From positions 62,001 to 126,000 of IMG/VR virus record IMGVR_UViG_3300032116_000032: 64,000 bases of DNA; one strand, 5' to 3'. The position numbers and the translations under genes were made by a program. Shown here piece after piece: positions 28,674-37,277 of the stretch; the first letter of the stretch is position 1, and every line of letters starts with the position of its first letter. The DNA is from a virus. Below the pieces are notes generated by a model. The model was not told the DNA's origin. It did no database searches and saw only the letters and a list, made by a program, of their open reading frames with translations.

Positions 28674-29927
28674 TTAACAAATTGCGCCTGTATCTGTAGC
28701 GGTAAAGTTAGGTGAAGTTGACGTTGGAATTGTAATTGAACAAACGTAAACGGATGTATAACCGTTTAATCCACCTGTAGATACTGTTCCATCACACTCG
28801 TAGTAGTCATATTTAACAAAACTTGGACTATTATTCTCAACGTACCATCTTGTAAGGATACAAGGAGGTAAAGTTGTAGTTGTGGTTGTAGTACTTGTTG
28901 ATGTTGTGGTCGTAGTTGGTTGTATATTAGAAAAACAAGCTAAACAAGAACCATCAACTCTTGAACCTATTTCAGTTAATAATACAACTGTGTCAACCCC
29001 ACTTATGTTTTCAAACAAACCTTCAAATGTAACACAAGTTTGTTGACCGTTAATTTCTGCAAAATATACGTAATTTTCTAAAGGAGTATTTCCTGAAATT
29101 AAAACTAAATCTGAAGTATAATAATCTACACCATTGAAACAATCACTAAATCTTTTACTATTAGCACATTGAATTACTTCAGTAAACGTATTGAATATAA
29201 CTTCGCCTGAAAAATTACAAGGATAGTTAATAGTTGTTGTGGTAGTCGTTGTTGGTGCTATTGTGGTTGTAGTTGTGGTATATGTGACCGCAATAGCCGT
29301 AATTGACTTTCCACTACAAGGATTAGGAAGTACTGTTGTCGTAGTAGTCGTTGTGGGGGCTGCTGTAGTTGTTGTAGTTGTTGTAGGAACTAAACAATCA
29401 AAAATGGCGCTAAAATCAAATGTAGCACATGGATCCACAGTTGTGGTTGTTGTTACACAAATTCCGGTATACGCTACCGTGTCGTCAAAATCAGGACAAT
29501 CTGATGTGCTTCCAAAAGGACCAAACTGATCACATGGGTCACCTAAGTTTTGTGCTAAACACCATCTTGTTTCACCTGTTGAATAAAACATGAAATATCC
29601 GGTGGTTTGACCTGTAAAATAAGATTCACCATCGTAAATTCCTGCTAACTGATAAGTGTCATCATAATTAGTGTCGTTTTCAACACAAAAAAACTGAGGA
29701 CAAGTACAACCTGAACTACCAATAATTGTACCTGAACCATCTATATCATATACATCTATACCATCTGAATAGTATGATAGTAATGCTGGACTACTACATA
29801 TTGAGTCTAAATAAACAATGTCACCTACAGTTAAACCACTACCATAAAGAGTAAAACTCAAAGTAGATCCACAGGAACTGTTAGGGTCTGAGGCGGATGA
29901 AAATAAACCTAAATTATTACAAGACAT
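28674..29927 (-). CDS. Cys-rich modular adhesin-like protein with poly-Thr linkers
   Basis: A 417-residue leftward gene. Small cysteine-containing beta domains are separated by runs of threonine (for example TTTTTTTAAPTTTTTTT and STSTTTTTTTLPPC). The module with GESYFTGQTTGYFMFYSTGE and RWCLAQNLG resembles the small Trp-containing domains of the 23343-25421 product. The C-terminal domain (LTRWYVENNSPSFVKYDYYE) is of the same size. There is no signal peptide, which fits a virion protein. It follows the small gene at 29929-30150 with a one-base gap, so the two form a leftward operon behind one TATTTAT motif. Confidence 0.7.
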   Translation of the reverse strand: MSCNNLGLFSSASDPNSSCGSTLSFTLYGSGLTVGDIVYLDSICSSPALLSYYSDGIDVYDIDGSGTIIGSSGCTCPQFFCVENDTNYDDTYQLAGIYDGESYFTGQTTGYFMFYSTGETRWCLAQNLGDPCDQFGPFGSTSDCPDFDDTVAYTGICVTTTTTVDPCATFDFSAIFDCLVPTTTTTTTAAPTTTTTTTVLPNPCSGKSITAIAVTYTTTTTTIAPTTTTTTTINYPCNFSGEVIFNTFTEVIQCANSKRFSDCFNGVDYYTSDLVLISGNTPLENYVYFAEINGQQTCVTFEGLFENISGVDTVVLLTEIGSRVDGSCLACFSNIQPTTTTTSTSTTTTTTTLPPCILTRWYVENNSPSFVKYDYYECDGTVSTGGLNGYTSVYVCSITIPTSTSPNFTATDTGAIC

Positions 29928-29928
29928 A

Positions 29929-30150
29929 TTATATCAACAAATTTTCTTCAACCAAACAATTATTACTATCAACTGATTTTACACCTACCGAACCCATACC
30001 TTCTAAAATATACGGAAGATCAAAAACATATGGGATTTGACCCGATGTTATTGTATCTATGTAAATACAAGTTGTGTAACCTGTATCACATGTGTAAATG
30101 TCAAAAGGTGAAGAACCGCTTAAACCAGTAATTGTAATTTGTGTTGGCAT
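29929..30150 (-). CDS. Small tail-associated protein, paralogue of the gene at 19021-19317
   Basis: A 73-residue protein starting MPTQITITGLSGSSPFDIYT with cysteines before a CIYIDTITSG strand and an IPYVFDLPYILEG segment. The order of these elements matches the 98-residue rightward product at 19.0 kb. It is the first gene of the leftward pair. Function unknown. Confidence 0.65.
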   Translation of the reverse strand: MPTQITITGLSGSSPFDIYTCDTGYTTCIYIDTITSGQIPYVFDLPYILEGMGSVGVKSVDSNNCLVEENLLI

Positions 30151-30157
30151 ATCAACA

Positions 30158-30164
30158 ATAAATA
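30158..30164 (-). promoter_or_regulatory. Putative late promoter motif TATTTAT, leftward
   Basis: On the minus strand TATTTATTGTTGAT leads into the ATG with a 7-nt gap. That the motif turns with the gene is good evidence it is directional. Confidence 0.6.
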
Positions 30165-30225
30165 TAAAAGAACATGAAAGTTTGTGTAGTTGATGTATTG
30201 AAAGTTTATGATTATATTATAGGAG

Positions 30226-31125
30226 ATGGAAGAAAATGAAGCGTTAGTTGAGTTATTGGAGGAAGTTCTTGGTGATCACGGACTTCATTACCCCAATCGG
30301 GGACAAATTTCCTTCAACTGCCCCGTATGTGATGACGGTAGAAATAAACATAATATGGAGGTCAATTACATAGATAATGTCTATAAGTGTTGGTCCTGCG
30401 GTGATAGTGAGGGTACGCACGGAGCATTAGGTAGAATTTTTGATAAATACGGAAATAAAAAACAAAAAAAACTTTATAATGTTCTAAAACCTGAAACCGT
30501 TGTAAAGAGAGAAAAAAAGAAAAAAACGATGAAACTCCCTGAGGGTTTTACGTTGTTCAAAGACTCAAGTCCGGTATATCCTGTGAGAAGACAAGCCATG
30601 AATTATCTTAAAAATCGTGGGATCACAGACGAGATGATAGAAAAGTTTGGTATTGGATTTTGTGATAAAGGGGATCATGCTGGTCGAATTGTAATCCCAT
30701 CATACAATACAAAAGGTGAGTTGAATTATTATATTGCGAGAAGTTGGAACCCAATGTCTCGTGCTAAATATAAAAATCCTGAAGCCGAAAAAGACAAAAT
30801 TATATTTTGGGAAAATCTAATTGATTGGAACAAAGACATTTATTTGGTGGAAGGTGCGTTCGATGGGTTATTCGTAGATAACCCAATTCCAATGTTAGGT
30901 AAACACATGTCAGAACTTTTGTTTGAGACGATATACAAAAAGGCAAAGGCTGATATAATTATTTGTTTAGATGCTGATGCTTGGGAAAACGCAGTTAAAC
31001 TATACCACGAATTACATGGTGGTGAATTATGGGGTAGAATTAAAATAATAAAACTACCTGACGATAAAGATATTGCCGACCTACGAGGTGAAATAAAAGA
31101 AGAATACTATCATATTATAAGATAA
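30226..31125 (+). CDS. DNA primase (DnaG-type: zinc finger plus TOPRIM)
   Basis: Makes RNA primers for lagging-strand synthesis. The 299-residue protein has an N-terminal CHC2-type zinc site (C32, C35, C55, C58 in CPVC and CWSC) and a C-terminal TOPRIM domain with the conserved Glu in IYLVEGAFDGLF (E209) and the D-x-D in IICLDADAW (D249, D251). It is shorter than bacterial DnaG and lacks a helicase-binding domain. No helicase gene is seen nearby. The AGGAG that touches the ATG is too close to act as a Shine-Dalgarno sequence. It shares one base with the next gene. Confidence 0.9.
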   Translation: MEENEALVELLEEVLGDHGLHYPNRGQISFNCPVCDDGRNKHNMEVNYIDNVYKCWSCGDSEGTHGALGRIFDKYGNKKQKKLYNVLKPETVVKREKKKKTMKLPEGFTLFKDSSPVYPVRRQAMNYLKNRGITDEMIEKFGIGFCDKGDHAGRIVIPSYNTKGELNYYIARSWNPMSRAKYKNPEAEKDKIIFWENLIDWNKDIYLVEGAFDGLFVDNPIPMLGKHMSELLFETIYKKAKADIIICLDADAWENAVKLYHELHGGELWGRIKIIKLPDDKDIADLRGEIKEEYYHIIR

Positions 31126-31988
31126 TGGATTTAAAAAAAATTGCACAAGAAATTAGGGACATCATTTCTGAAAGACAAAAAGAGTTCCAACTTACCTTTG
31201 AAGAGGAAAGTCACAAATATACAATGTTGGATAAAGATGGAAATTTAAAATCAGATTTTCCATCGGTATCTAAAGTTATGAAAATATTTTATGACGACTT
31301 TCCAACGGAACAAGCGGCGTATAACAAAGCCGGTGGTGATCCTGATGAGGCCGAAAGATTAATGGAAGAGTGGGCGGAAGCCGGTAGAAAATCAACAAAC
31401 TTGGGATCTCGTTGTCACTTCTTTTTGGAAGAACATACACTAAAAGAATTTGGAGTTGAGAAAATTGTACGACAACCAATATTTGATTGTGATGCAGAAC
31501 AGATCATTAAGAGTGATACTATGATTATGGCTGGTAAGCATTACATAGAACTTCTTAAAGAAAGAGGATGTATATTAATTGATACAGAAATGGTTTTAGG
31601 TCATCCTGACTTAGGTTATACAGGACAACCCGATAAGGTGTGGTTAGTCATTGGAACAAACGGGAATCTTGGTATTTTAATAACGGATTGGAAATCTAAC
31701 AAACCAAAGAATTTTGCGGTTACCCGTTATACTAAAAAAATGAAACAACCATTTGAAGACTTACCTGATAATGCTTTAGGTCACTACAATACCCAGTTAC
31801 CTTTTTATGGTAAGTTACTTTTGAAAATGTTAGAAGGAACTAAATATGAAAACATACAACTATTAGGTTGTATTATCGTTTTGATTACTGAAGAAAGAGA
31901 GTACCATGAGTACCGAGTATCCAAAAAAACGATGAATACTATTTTAGAAATGGACATGAAACAATATTTGACTAAAATTAATAAATAA
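31125..31988 (+). CDS. PD-(D/E)XK family nuclease
   Basis: A 287-residue protein with a RecB/exonuclease-type PD-(D/E)XK core: an upstream Glu in IDTEMVLGHPDLGY, GQPDKVWL (D170) and ITDWKSNKP (D188, K190), followed by a Gln-containing helix (HYNTQLPFYGKLLLKM), the QxxxY motif of this superfamily. The N-terminal part has the PSVSKVM segment often seen in phage and Cas4-like nucleases of this class. Coupled to the primase by TAATG, so a role in replication or recombination of phage DNA is likely. Confidence 0.8.
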   Translation: MDLKKIAQEIRDIISERQKEFQLTFEEESHKYTMLDKDGNLKSDFPSVSKVMKIFYDDFPTEQAAYNKAGGDPDEAERLMEEWAEAGRKSTNLGSRCHFFLEEHTLKEFGVEKIVRQPIFDCDAEQIIKSDTMIMAGKHYIELLKERGCILIDTEMVLGHPDLGYTGQPDKVWLVIGTNGNLGILITDWKSNKPKNFAVTRYTKKMKQPFEDLPDNALGHYNTQLPFYGKLLLKMLEGTKYENIQLLGCIIVLITEEREYHEYRVSKKTMNTILEMDMKQYLTKINK

Positions 31989-32001
31989 ACTATTATTGAG
32001 T

Positions 32002-32094
32002 ATGACACTAACAATAACACCTACTTGGGTAACAACAACTAGTTGGGACCAATTATTACCTATTAAAGTAAAAATAAACTATATTATAAAATAA
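32002..32094 (+). CDS. Possible 30-residue peptide
   Basis: A short ORF (MTLTITPTWVTTTSWDQLLP...) in the gap before the zinc-ribbon gene. It begins 13 nt after the previous stop and ends just before the next start. The spacing fits the tightly packed operon, but there is no homology or repeat support. Confidence 0.3.
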   Translation: MTLTITPTWVTTTSWDQLLPIKVKINYIIK

Positions 32095-32096
32095 AA

Positions 32097-32312
32097 ATGG
32101 ACGATATTATTAAACCAAAGATTGATCTTAGACAACAACAGACAATCAAATGTGAAAAATGCGAGTCAAAGTTCTTCAAAGAAGTAACAATGCTTAAGAA
32201 AGTACCTAAATTATTAACAGGAAGTCACGAAGACACAATTGTACCATTCCCAACTTATATGTGTAATGAGTGTGGTCACGTAAACGAAGACTTTGAATTA
32301 TTCATAGACTAA
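32097..32312 (+). CDS. Small zinc-ribbon protein
   Basis: A 71-residue protein with two CxxC knuckles (C19/C22 in KCEKCESKF and C56/C59 in MCNECGHV), about 33 residues apart, the layout of a zinc ribbon. Such proteins in replication operons often bind nucleic acid or other proteins; the specific role is unknown. Its stop overlaps the next start by one base. Confidence 0.7.
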   Translation: MDDIIKPKIDLRQQQTIKCEKCESKFFKEVTMLKKVPKLLTGSHEDTIVPFPTYMCNECGHVNEDFELFID

Positions 32313-32458
32313 TGGAAATAGGTAAAATGACTATCAGTGAAGCAGAACCATACTTAGAAAGTATTGCAATGCTTTATGGATTAAACTTGGGTAAAGTTAA
32401 ACACTTCAAATTTGCAAGAATGATTTTGGCAACCCTTTATTGTAGAGAAAACGCATGA
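32312..32458 (+). CDS. Small conserved-position protein, 48 residues
   Basis: Read directly: MEIGKMTISEAEPYLESIAM and on to ...LYCRENA. It fills the gap exactly, with a TAATG overlap to the gene before and an ATGA overlap to the gene after, which is strong support for a real gene. Mostly helical, no recognised family. Confidence 0.65.
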   Translation: MEIGKMTISEAEPYLESIAMLYGLNLGKVKHFKFARMILATLYCRENA

Positions 32459-32697
32459 CATACAAAGAATTTTACTATTGGTTAGATGGTTATTTGACCA
32501 ATAAGCTTGAAAGTGAAAAACTAAATATCGCACCTATAATTGAAAAGATGGGTCAAGTAAAAGAGGAAAGAACTAAAAGCGATTTATTACCTTTCCAACA
32601 CATACCAGTACCGATTAATCCATTCCCCGTCCAAGATGATCCCTACAGACCACCATACGAAGTATATTGCGGAGACAAAACACAATTGAATGATTAA
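32455..32697 (+). CDS. Hypothetical protein, 80 residues
   Basis: Begins MTYKEFYYWLDGYLTNKLES, a helical pattern often seen in small phage proteins, and ends in a Pro-rich tail (HIPVPINPFPVQDDPYRPPY). ATGA overlap upstream; its last codons overlap the gp47-like start. Function unknown. Confidence 0.6.
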   Translation: MTYKEFYYWLDGYLTNKLESEKLNIAPIIEKMGQVKEERTKSDLLPFQHIPVPINPFPVQDDPYRPPYEVYCGDKTQLND

Positions 32698-33469
32698 GAA
32701 ACTTATACACTTTTCAGACTTACATATCCGTCTTTTTAAAGACCACGATTTGTATAAATCAATTTTGGAAACTGCCATTGAACAATGGAAAGAGTTGAAG
32801 CCAGAACGCATCGTGTTCACGGGTGATTTAGTTCATTCTAAAAACCAAATGACACCTGAACTTATTGAGATGGTTAGATGGTTATTAACAGAATGTTCTT
32901 CTGTTGCTAAAACAATTATTATTCCAGGTAACCACGACTTCTTGGTTAATAACACAGAAAGATTGGATGCTCTTTCACCTATCATTAATTCACTGAATAG
33001 TGAAAACATCGTCTATTACAAAGACAGAGGAGTTTATGAAGACGAAAACATCAGTTGGTGTGTGTATTCACAATATCAAGGTAATATTCCGCCTGAAATT
33101 ACTGAAGCGAAAGGTAAAAGAATTGGATTATTTCACGGACCAATTCAGGGAATGAAAACAGATCTTGGGTTTGACTTTGGTGAGGAGGCATATGACGTTG
33201 AAAAGTTCGATGGGTTAGAAACCGTGTTATGTGGAGACATTCACAAAAGACAAGAATTCAAATTCAAAACCGGTAAAGGTTATATGATTGGGAGTCCAAT
33301 CCAACAAAATATTGGTGAGAGTATTGGACGACACGGTTATGGGATCTACAATGTTGAAAGTCAAGAATATTCTTATGTAGATCTACCAAACCCAAAACCA
33401 TTTCTAAAGTTCTCCATAAAATCATTTGAAGATATTGAAAATGGAACCGAAAAACTCCAAAATATTTAG
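32690..33469 (+). CDS. 47: Recombination nuclease subunit, T4 gp47 / Mre11-SbcD-like
   Basis: Calcineurin-type phosphoesterase that with gp46 processes DNA ends for recombination-dependent replication. Metal-binding motifs are intact: D10 and H12 in FSDLHIR, D46 in FTGDLVHS, N81-H82-D83 in PGNHD, then GLFHGPI and CGDIHKRQ. The 259-residue length is shorter than T4 gp47 (about 340), with little beyond the catalytic core. The gp46-like partner lies 1.4 kb downstream in the same operon, separated by three small genes. Confidence 0.9.
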   Translation: MIKKLIHFSDLHIRLFKDHDLYKSILETAIEQWKELKPERIVFTGDLVHSKNQMTPELIEMVRWLLTECSSVAKTIIIPGNHDFLVNNTERLDALSPIINSLNSENIVYYKDRGVYEDENISWCVYSQYQGNIPPEITEAKGKRIGLFHGPIQGMKTDLGFDFGEEAYDVEKFDGLETVLCGDIHKRQEFKFKTGKGYMIGSPIQQNIGESIGRHGYGIYNVESQEYSYVDLPNPKPFLKFSIKSFEDIENGTEKLQNI

Positions 33470-34160
33470 TAAGGAAATGATGCAGGCGGTGTCTGCATTT
33501 TGTGAATCCAAAGAAATTAAGGATGTGGATAATTTCATTTACCTTTGTTTTAAACAAGGATTTGATATCAGAAAATATGGTCTTTTGGAAAAAACACTTA
33601 ATGAAGGTGAAAAAGACTTAAAAACGGGTGAAGTTCAGGAAAAACGAGTGGAAATAGAGGTAATAAAAGAAATACGGGTGGAAGTTCCTGTCGAAGTTAT
33701 TAAAGAAGTTGAGGTTATTAAAGAGGTTGAAAAGATTGTTGAAATACCTATTGAGGTAATCAAGGAAGTTGAGAAAATAATCCACACCTCTGATGATACT
33801 CAAGTAAATGAACTGTTGTCAAAAATAGAACAGTTAAACGGAGAAATTTCGATTAAAACTACCGAAATTGGCAGAATTAGAGAAGAATTTTCCATTAAAA
33901 CGGAAGAAATGGAAAATATTTTCCAAAATAAAATGTCTGAAAAGGATGAAGATTTAGACGAACTTAGACAAAAGTTAGACATTCTCGTAACAAATGATAA
34001 GACAAAAATGTTACAAGAAACACTCCAAAACTTAAGAAGTGAGTTACAACAAAAGAACGAACAAATAAGAGAATTGGAAAAAATAAACCGAGAACTTCTT
34101 AACGGTAATCAAAATCAAGCTTACCTTTTGAGGGGATCAAATTTAAATAGACGAGTATGA
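33441..34160 (+). CDS. Coiled-coil protein with VPVEVIKEVE repeats
   Basis: About 239 residues from MEPKNSKIFSKEMMQAV; an in-frame ATG at 33426 would add five residues and deepen the overlap with the gp47-like gene, so I prefer the later start. The middle is a run of heptad-like units (EVPVEVIKEVE, KIVEIPIEVIKEVEK), followed by a long coiled coil. Similar VPVE repeats occur in the membrane protein at 38811-40034, so the two may be related or interact. Sits between gp47 and gp46; no known counterpart in T4 is implied. Confidence 0.65.
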   Translation: MEPKNSKIFSKEMMQAVSAFCESKEIKDVDNFIYLCFKQGFDIRKYGLLEKTLNEGEKDLKTGEVQEKRVEIEVIKEIRVEVPVEVIKEVEVIKEVEKIVEIPIEVIKEVEKIIHTSDDTQVNELLSKIEQLNGEISIKTTEIGRIREEFSIKTEEMENIFQNKMSEKDEDLDELRQKLDILVTNDKTKMLQETLQNLRSELQQKNEQIRELEKINRELLNGNQNQAYLLRGSNLNRRV

Positions 34161-34513
34161 TAATTTTAATGTGGATGATTGCGGCCTATGGGATGACCAA
34201 TATTTTGGTTTACGGATCAATCTTCAACGGATTAAGAAATTGGATCCATAATAACGCACAACCTAATGTTGGATTGACTATTTTTAGACCAGTATTTGAA
34301 TTCATTTCAAACTTAATAAAATGTGTACTTTGCACATCAACATGGGTAGGATTCTTTTTATCGTTAACATTGTTTGCACCTTGGCATGAAATAATTGGAC
34401 TTAATAAATATATTTCTATATTTTTTGATGGAATGTTATCGGCAGGTGCCGTATGGGCGATTAATAGTGTAATCGAATGGTTTGAAGAAAATAGACCAAA
34501 TAATAATAATTAA
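34157..34513 (+). CDS. Small membrane protein with a CxxC-x3-W motif
   Basis: A 118-residue protein with at least three hydrophobic segments: MIILMWMIAAYGMTNILVYG, a middle helix with KCVLCTSTWVGFFLSLTLFA, and a C-terminal FFDGMLSAGAVWAINSVIEW. The CVLC...W pattern recalls DUF1360-type membrane proteins, but I am not certain. ATGA-type overlap with the coiled-coil gene. Function unknown. Confidence 0.6.
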   Translation: MIILMWMIAAYGMTNILVYGSIFNGLRNWIHNNAQPNVGLTIFRPVFEFISNLIKCVLCTSTWVGFFLSLTLFAPWHEIIGLNKYISIFFDGMLSAGAVWAINSVIEWFEENRPNNNN

Positions 34514-34525
34514 CTAAAAGTAAAA

Positions 34526-34843
34526 ATGGGAAAAGCGGCAAAAGAACACAGAAAGAAAGTTGCAAAACGAAATGCAAAAATTAAACAAGAAAAGGCTGGC
34601 ATGCAAAAAGCTTTTGATATGTTACTACAACAACAATTGGAAAAATTGAAAAATGATGAAATGACTGCAATGGTGGGAGATCAAGAAGTTAAAATGGAAT
34701 TAGTTGAAGATAAAATAGTTGACCATGCATTCAAGTTCACTCCTAATGAAGAGGAGTCTGCAAAAATCAACAAAGAATTTGAACCTGAATATGATAGTGC
34801 GGGATATACAATCGAAGATAGAGAGTTACCAACAGAAGAATAA
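34526..34843 (+). CDS. Hypothetical protein with basic N-terminus
   Basis: A 105-residue protein. The first 25 residues are strongly basic (MGKAAKEHRKKVAKRNAKIK), the rest acidic with EEESAKINKEFEPEYDSA. Such charge separation fits a DNA- or protein-binding accessory factor. It immediately precedes the gp46-like gene. No recognised family. Confidence 0.6.
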   Translation: MGKAAKEHRKKVAKRNAKIKQEKAGMQKAFDMLLQQQLEKLKNDEMTAMVGDQEVKMELVEDKIVDHAFKFTPNEEESAKINKEFEPEYDSAGYTIEDRELPTEE

Positions 34844-34845
34844 AA

Positions 34846-37218
34846 ATGGATCTTTTTAATCCGCCAAAATTATTTAACTACAATATTATGATAAAAGACT
34901 TGGACTTTTCTACGTTTGAAAACCCAATTATACAAGTTGTTTGGGAAGATTTACCAGAAAACTTCACACAGGATAAACTCAAAAGTGTAAAACATTACTT
35001 CTCAAAAAAGTATAACACAACGAATGTAAATGTGTTAACAAAGGCAAAAAACGTTGAAACCGAAACGATGCAAAGTATTGATGTTTCGGTAAATATTAAC
35101 GATGCTCAGTACCAACTTGAACTAATCACAAACTATCTAAAGTCAAAAGGGCACGAAGATAAAAGTGAGGATATATTAGCTATTAATAGAATGGTTGAGA
35201 ATAGAATGTCTGGGGACGAAGAAAACCAAGCTCAATTTAAAAAGTGGTATATTCGAAACATTGAGTTCTCAAACTTTTTATCATATGGAGAAAATCAAAG
35301 ATTAGACTTTGATAAGTTAAATGGGATTGTGGTGGTTGAGTCTGATCCACCAAACTTTGGGGGGAAAACGGTTCTTACCGTTGACCTCCTAATGTTTTTA
35401 TTCTTTAATGAAACGACAAAAACAACCAAAGCCGAGGAGATCTTCAACCGATTTTCAAATAAAGACAAAGTTCACGTTAAAGGTGAAATTACAATTGATG
35501 GTGAAGATTATGTTATTATAAGAAACATTGAAAGAAAGTTATCTAAGAAAGGTGATTGGAACGTTAAAACAGAATTGGACTTCTTCAAAAAATTATCGGA
35601 CGGTACCTTATTAAATTTTACTGGTGAACAAAGAAGAGAAACAGAAGCCTTCATTAAGAATTCAATTGGAACCAAAGAGGACTTCTTAATGACAATTCTA
35701 ACAACAGGATCAAATCTTGAAGAGTTGTTAGAGTCAAAACCAACGGCAAGAGGCCAGGTTTTGTCACGTTTTATGGGACTTGAGTTTTTGAAAAGAAAAG
35801 AAGAAGTTGCAAAAGAAATCTACTCCGAGTTTTCAAAACAAAAAATTTCCAACATTTATTCATCAGAGCAATTAAAGACTGATATTGAAACGTATCAAAA
35901 CTCAATTTCTGAATTACAAAATCAAATTAAGGAAAGTAAATTAAAATTGGTTGAGACTGATGAAGCGATAACAAAAGGTAAAACATATCGTGATGATATG
36001 TTAAAGAAAAAACACACAAACATTGATCAAGAATTGAGTTTGTTAAACCCTGAAAAAACCAAAGATGAAATTAAAGAAATTGAACGTGAGAAATCGGGAT
36101 ATCTTGCAAAAATATCCGAAATCAAAGTTGTTGAACCTTCTAAATTCTATGAAGAAGAAATCCATGACAAGGTTAAAGAAGAGATCAACATTCTTTACAA
36201 AGAGATCGTTAAAGTTGATACAGAAATTGCGTCAATTAACAAATTAAAATCTTCAGTTGAAGGTGGAATCAAATGTGAACACTGTGGAATTGAGTTGATG
36301 AATGCTGCTATTACAAATGCCAAAATTGCCGAATTAGATGGATTTATCGTGCAAAAAACCACAAAAACAACACTTATGACGGATTTATCCGACAAAGAAA
36401 AAAGTTTTGTACAACTCAAAAAAGAGTTTGACGAATATGAAAAAAACAAGTTGGTTAAAGAAAAGTATGAGATTTCTGTTGAAAGTTGTGACCTTAAGAT
36501 TGGGTCGTTAAGTGATAAGATCAAAAGATGGGAGGAAATTCAAGATAAAATCCAAGAAAATCAAAAAATCGAAGCTCAGTTAATAAAGGCCGACGTGAGA
36601 TTAGATGAGTTGGAAAATCAAAGAAGAACGATTAATAATTCAATCACAACAAACGAGGGATCAATTAAATCTATTGAGGAAAAGATTGATATTAACCAAA
36701 AGAAAATTGTTACAATTAAAGAGGAAGAAGAAAAAGAAAAGATATATAAGATCTACTTGGAACTTTATGGTAAGAACGGTATATCAAAAATAATTATGAA
36801 AACAATGATGCCATTAATCAATTCTGAATTACAAAGATTGATGGAAGACTCATGTTATTTCAAATTGGAAATTCGTATTAATGAAAAGAATGAGGTTGAA
36901 TTTATTATGACTGATAATGCAACTGGTGTTGAGAAATTAATGACTTCAGGTTCAGGTTTTGAAAAAACAATTTCTTCATTAGCTTTGAGATCAGTTCTTA
37001 CTAAGATTGCAAGTTTACCCAAACCAAATCTTGTTGTTCTTGATGAGGTGTTTGGAAAAATTGCTAATGACAACTTAGAGATGGTTTATGAATTCTTCAC
37101 AAAAATTAAAGATTATTTTGAAAAGATCTTTGTAATAAGTCACAACTCAATAGTATCAACTTGGGGTGATCATGTTGTAAAAATTAAGAAAGAAAACAAT
37201 TTGTCAAAAGTTTTATAG
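34846..37218 (+). CDS. 46: Recombination nuclease subunit, T4 gp46 / Rad50-SbcC-like
   Basis: SMC-type ATPase partner of the gp47-like nuclease. The 790-residue protein is longer than T4 gp46 (560) because of a roughly 125-residue N-terminal extension. After FSNFLSYGENQRLDFDKLNG comes the P-loop region ESDPPNFGGKTVL (K174, T175), which lacks the first Gly of the usual GxxxxGKT. Two coiled-coil arms flank a CxxC zinc hook (C477, C480 in KCEHCG). The C-terminal lobe has a signature-like TSGSGFEKTISSL, Walker B LVVLDEVFG (D733, E734) and the H-loop VISHNS (H766). Confidence 0.9.
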   Translation: MDLFNPPKLFNYNIMIKDLDFSTFENPIIQVVWEDLPENFTQDKLKSVKHYFSKKYNTTNVNVLTKAKNVETETMQSIDVSVNINDAQYQLELITNYLKSKGHEDKSEDILAINRMVENRMSGDEENQAQFKKWYIRNIEFSNFLSYGENQRLDFDKLNGIVVVESDPPNFGGKTVLTVDLLMFLFFNETTKTTKAEEIFNRFSNKDKVHVKGEITIDGEDYVIIRNIERKLSKKGDWNVKTELDFFKKLSDGTLLNFTGEQRRETEAFIKNSIGTKEDFLMTILTTGSNLEELLESKPTARGQVLSRFMGLEFLKRKEEVAKEIYSEFSKQKISNIYSSEQLKTDIETYQNSISELQNQIKESKLKLVETDEAITKGKTYRDDMLKKKHTNIDQELSLLNPEKTKDEIKEIEREKSGYLAKISEIKVVEPSKFYEEEIHDKVKEEINILYKEIVKVDTEIASINKLKSSVEGGIKCEHCGIELMNAAITNAKIAELDGFIVQKTTKTTLMTDLSDKEKSFVQLKKEFDEYEKNKLVKEKYEISVESCDLKIGSLSDKIKRWEEIQDKIQENQKIEAQLIKADVRLDELENQRRTINNSITTNEGSIKSIEEKIDINQKKIVTIKEEEEKEKIYKIYLELYGKNGISKIIMKTMMPLINSELQRLMEDSCYFKLEIRINEKNEVEFIMTDNATGVEKLMTSGSGFEKTISSLALRSVLTKIASLPKPNLVVLDEVFGKIANDNLEMVYEFFTKIKDYFEKIFVISHNSIVSTWGDHVVKIKKENNLSKVL

Positions 37219-37248
37219 AATTTTTAAAACTAATTAGAATTTTATCAG

Positions 37249-37256
37249 TATATTTG
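37249..37256 (+). promoter_or_regulatory. Bacteroidota-type -7 element TATATTTG
   Basis: TATATTTG matches TAnnTTTG and lies 21 nt before an ATG, after the end of the gp46-like gene. No clear TTG is found at -33, so it is weaker than the other two. Confidence 0.4.
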
Positions 37257-37277
37257 TAGAACAATTAAAACACACAA

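Noticed and set aside
29239-29529. Rightward ORF of Val runs
   Set aside because: Antisense shadow of the poly-Thr linkers of the leftward gene.
30220-30228. AGGAG before the primase ATG as a Shine-Dalgarno site
   Set aside because: It abuts the ATG with no spacer, and no other gene here shows one.
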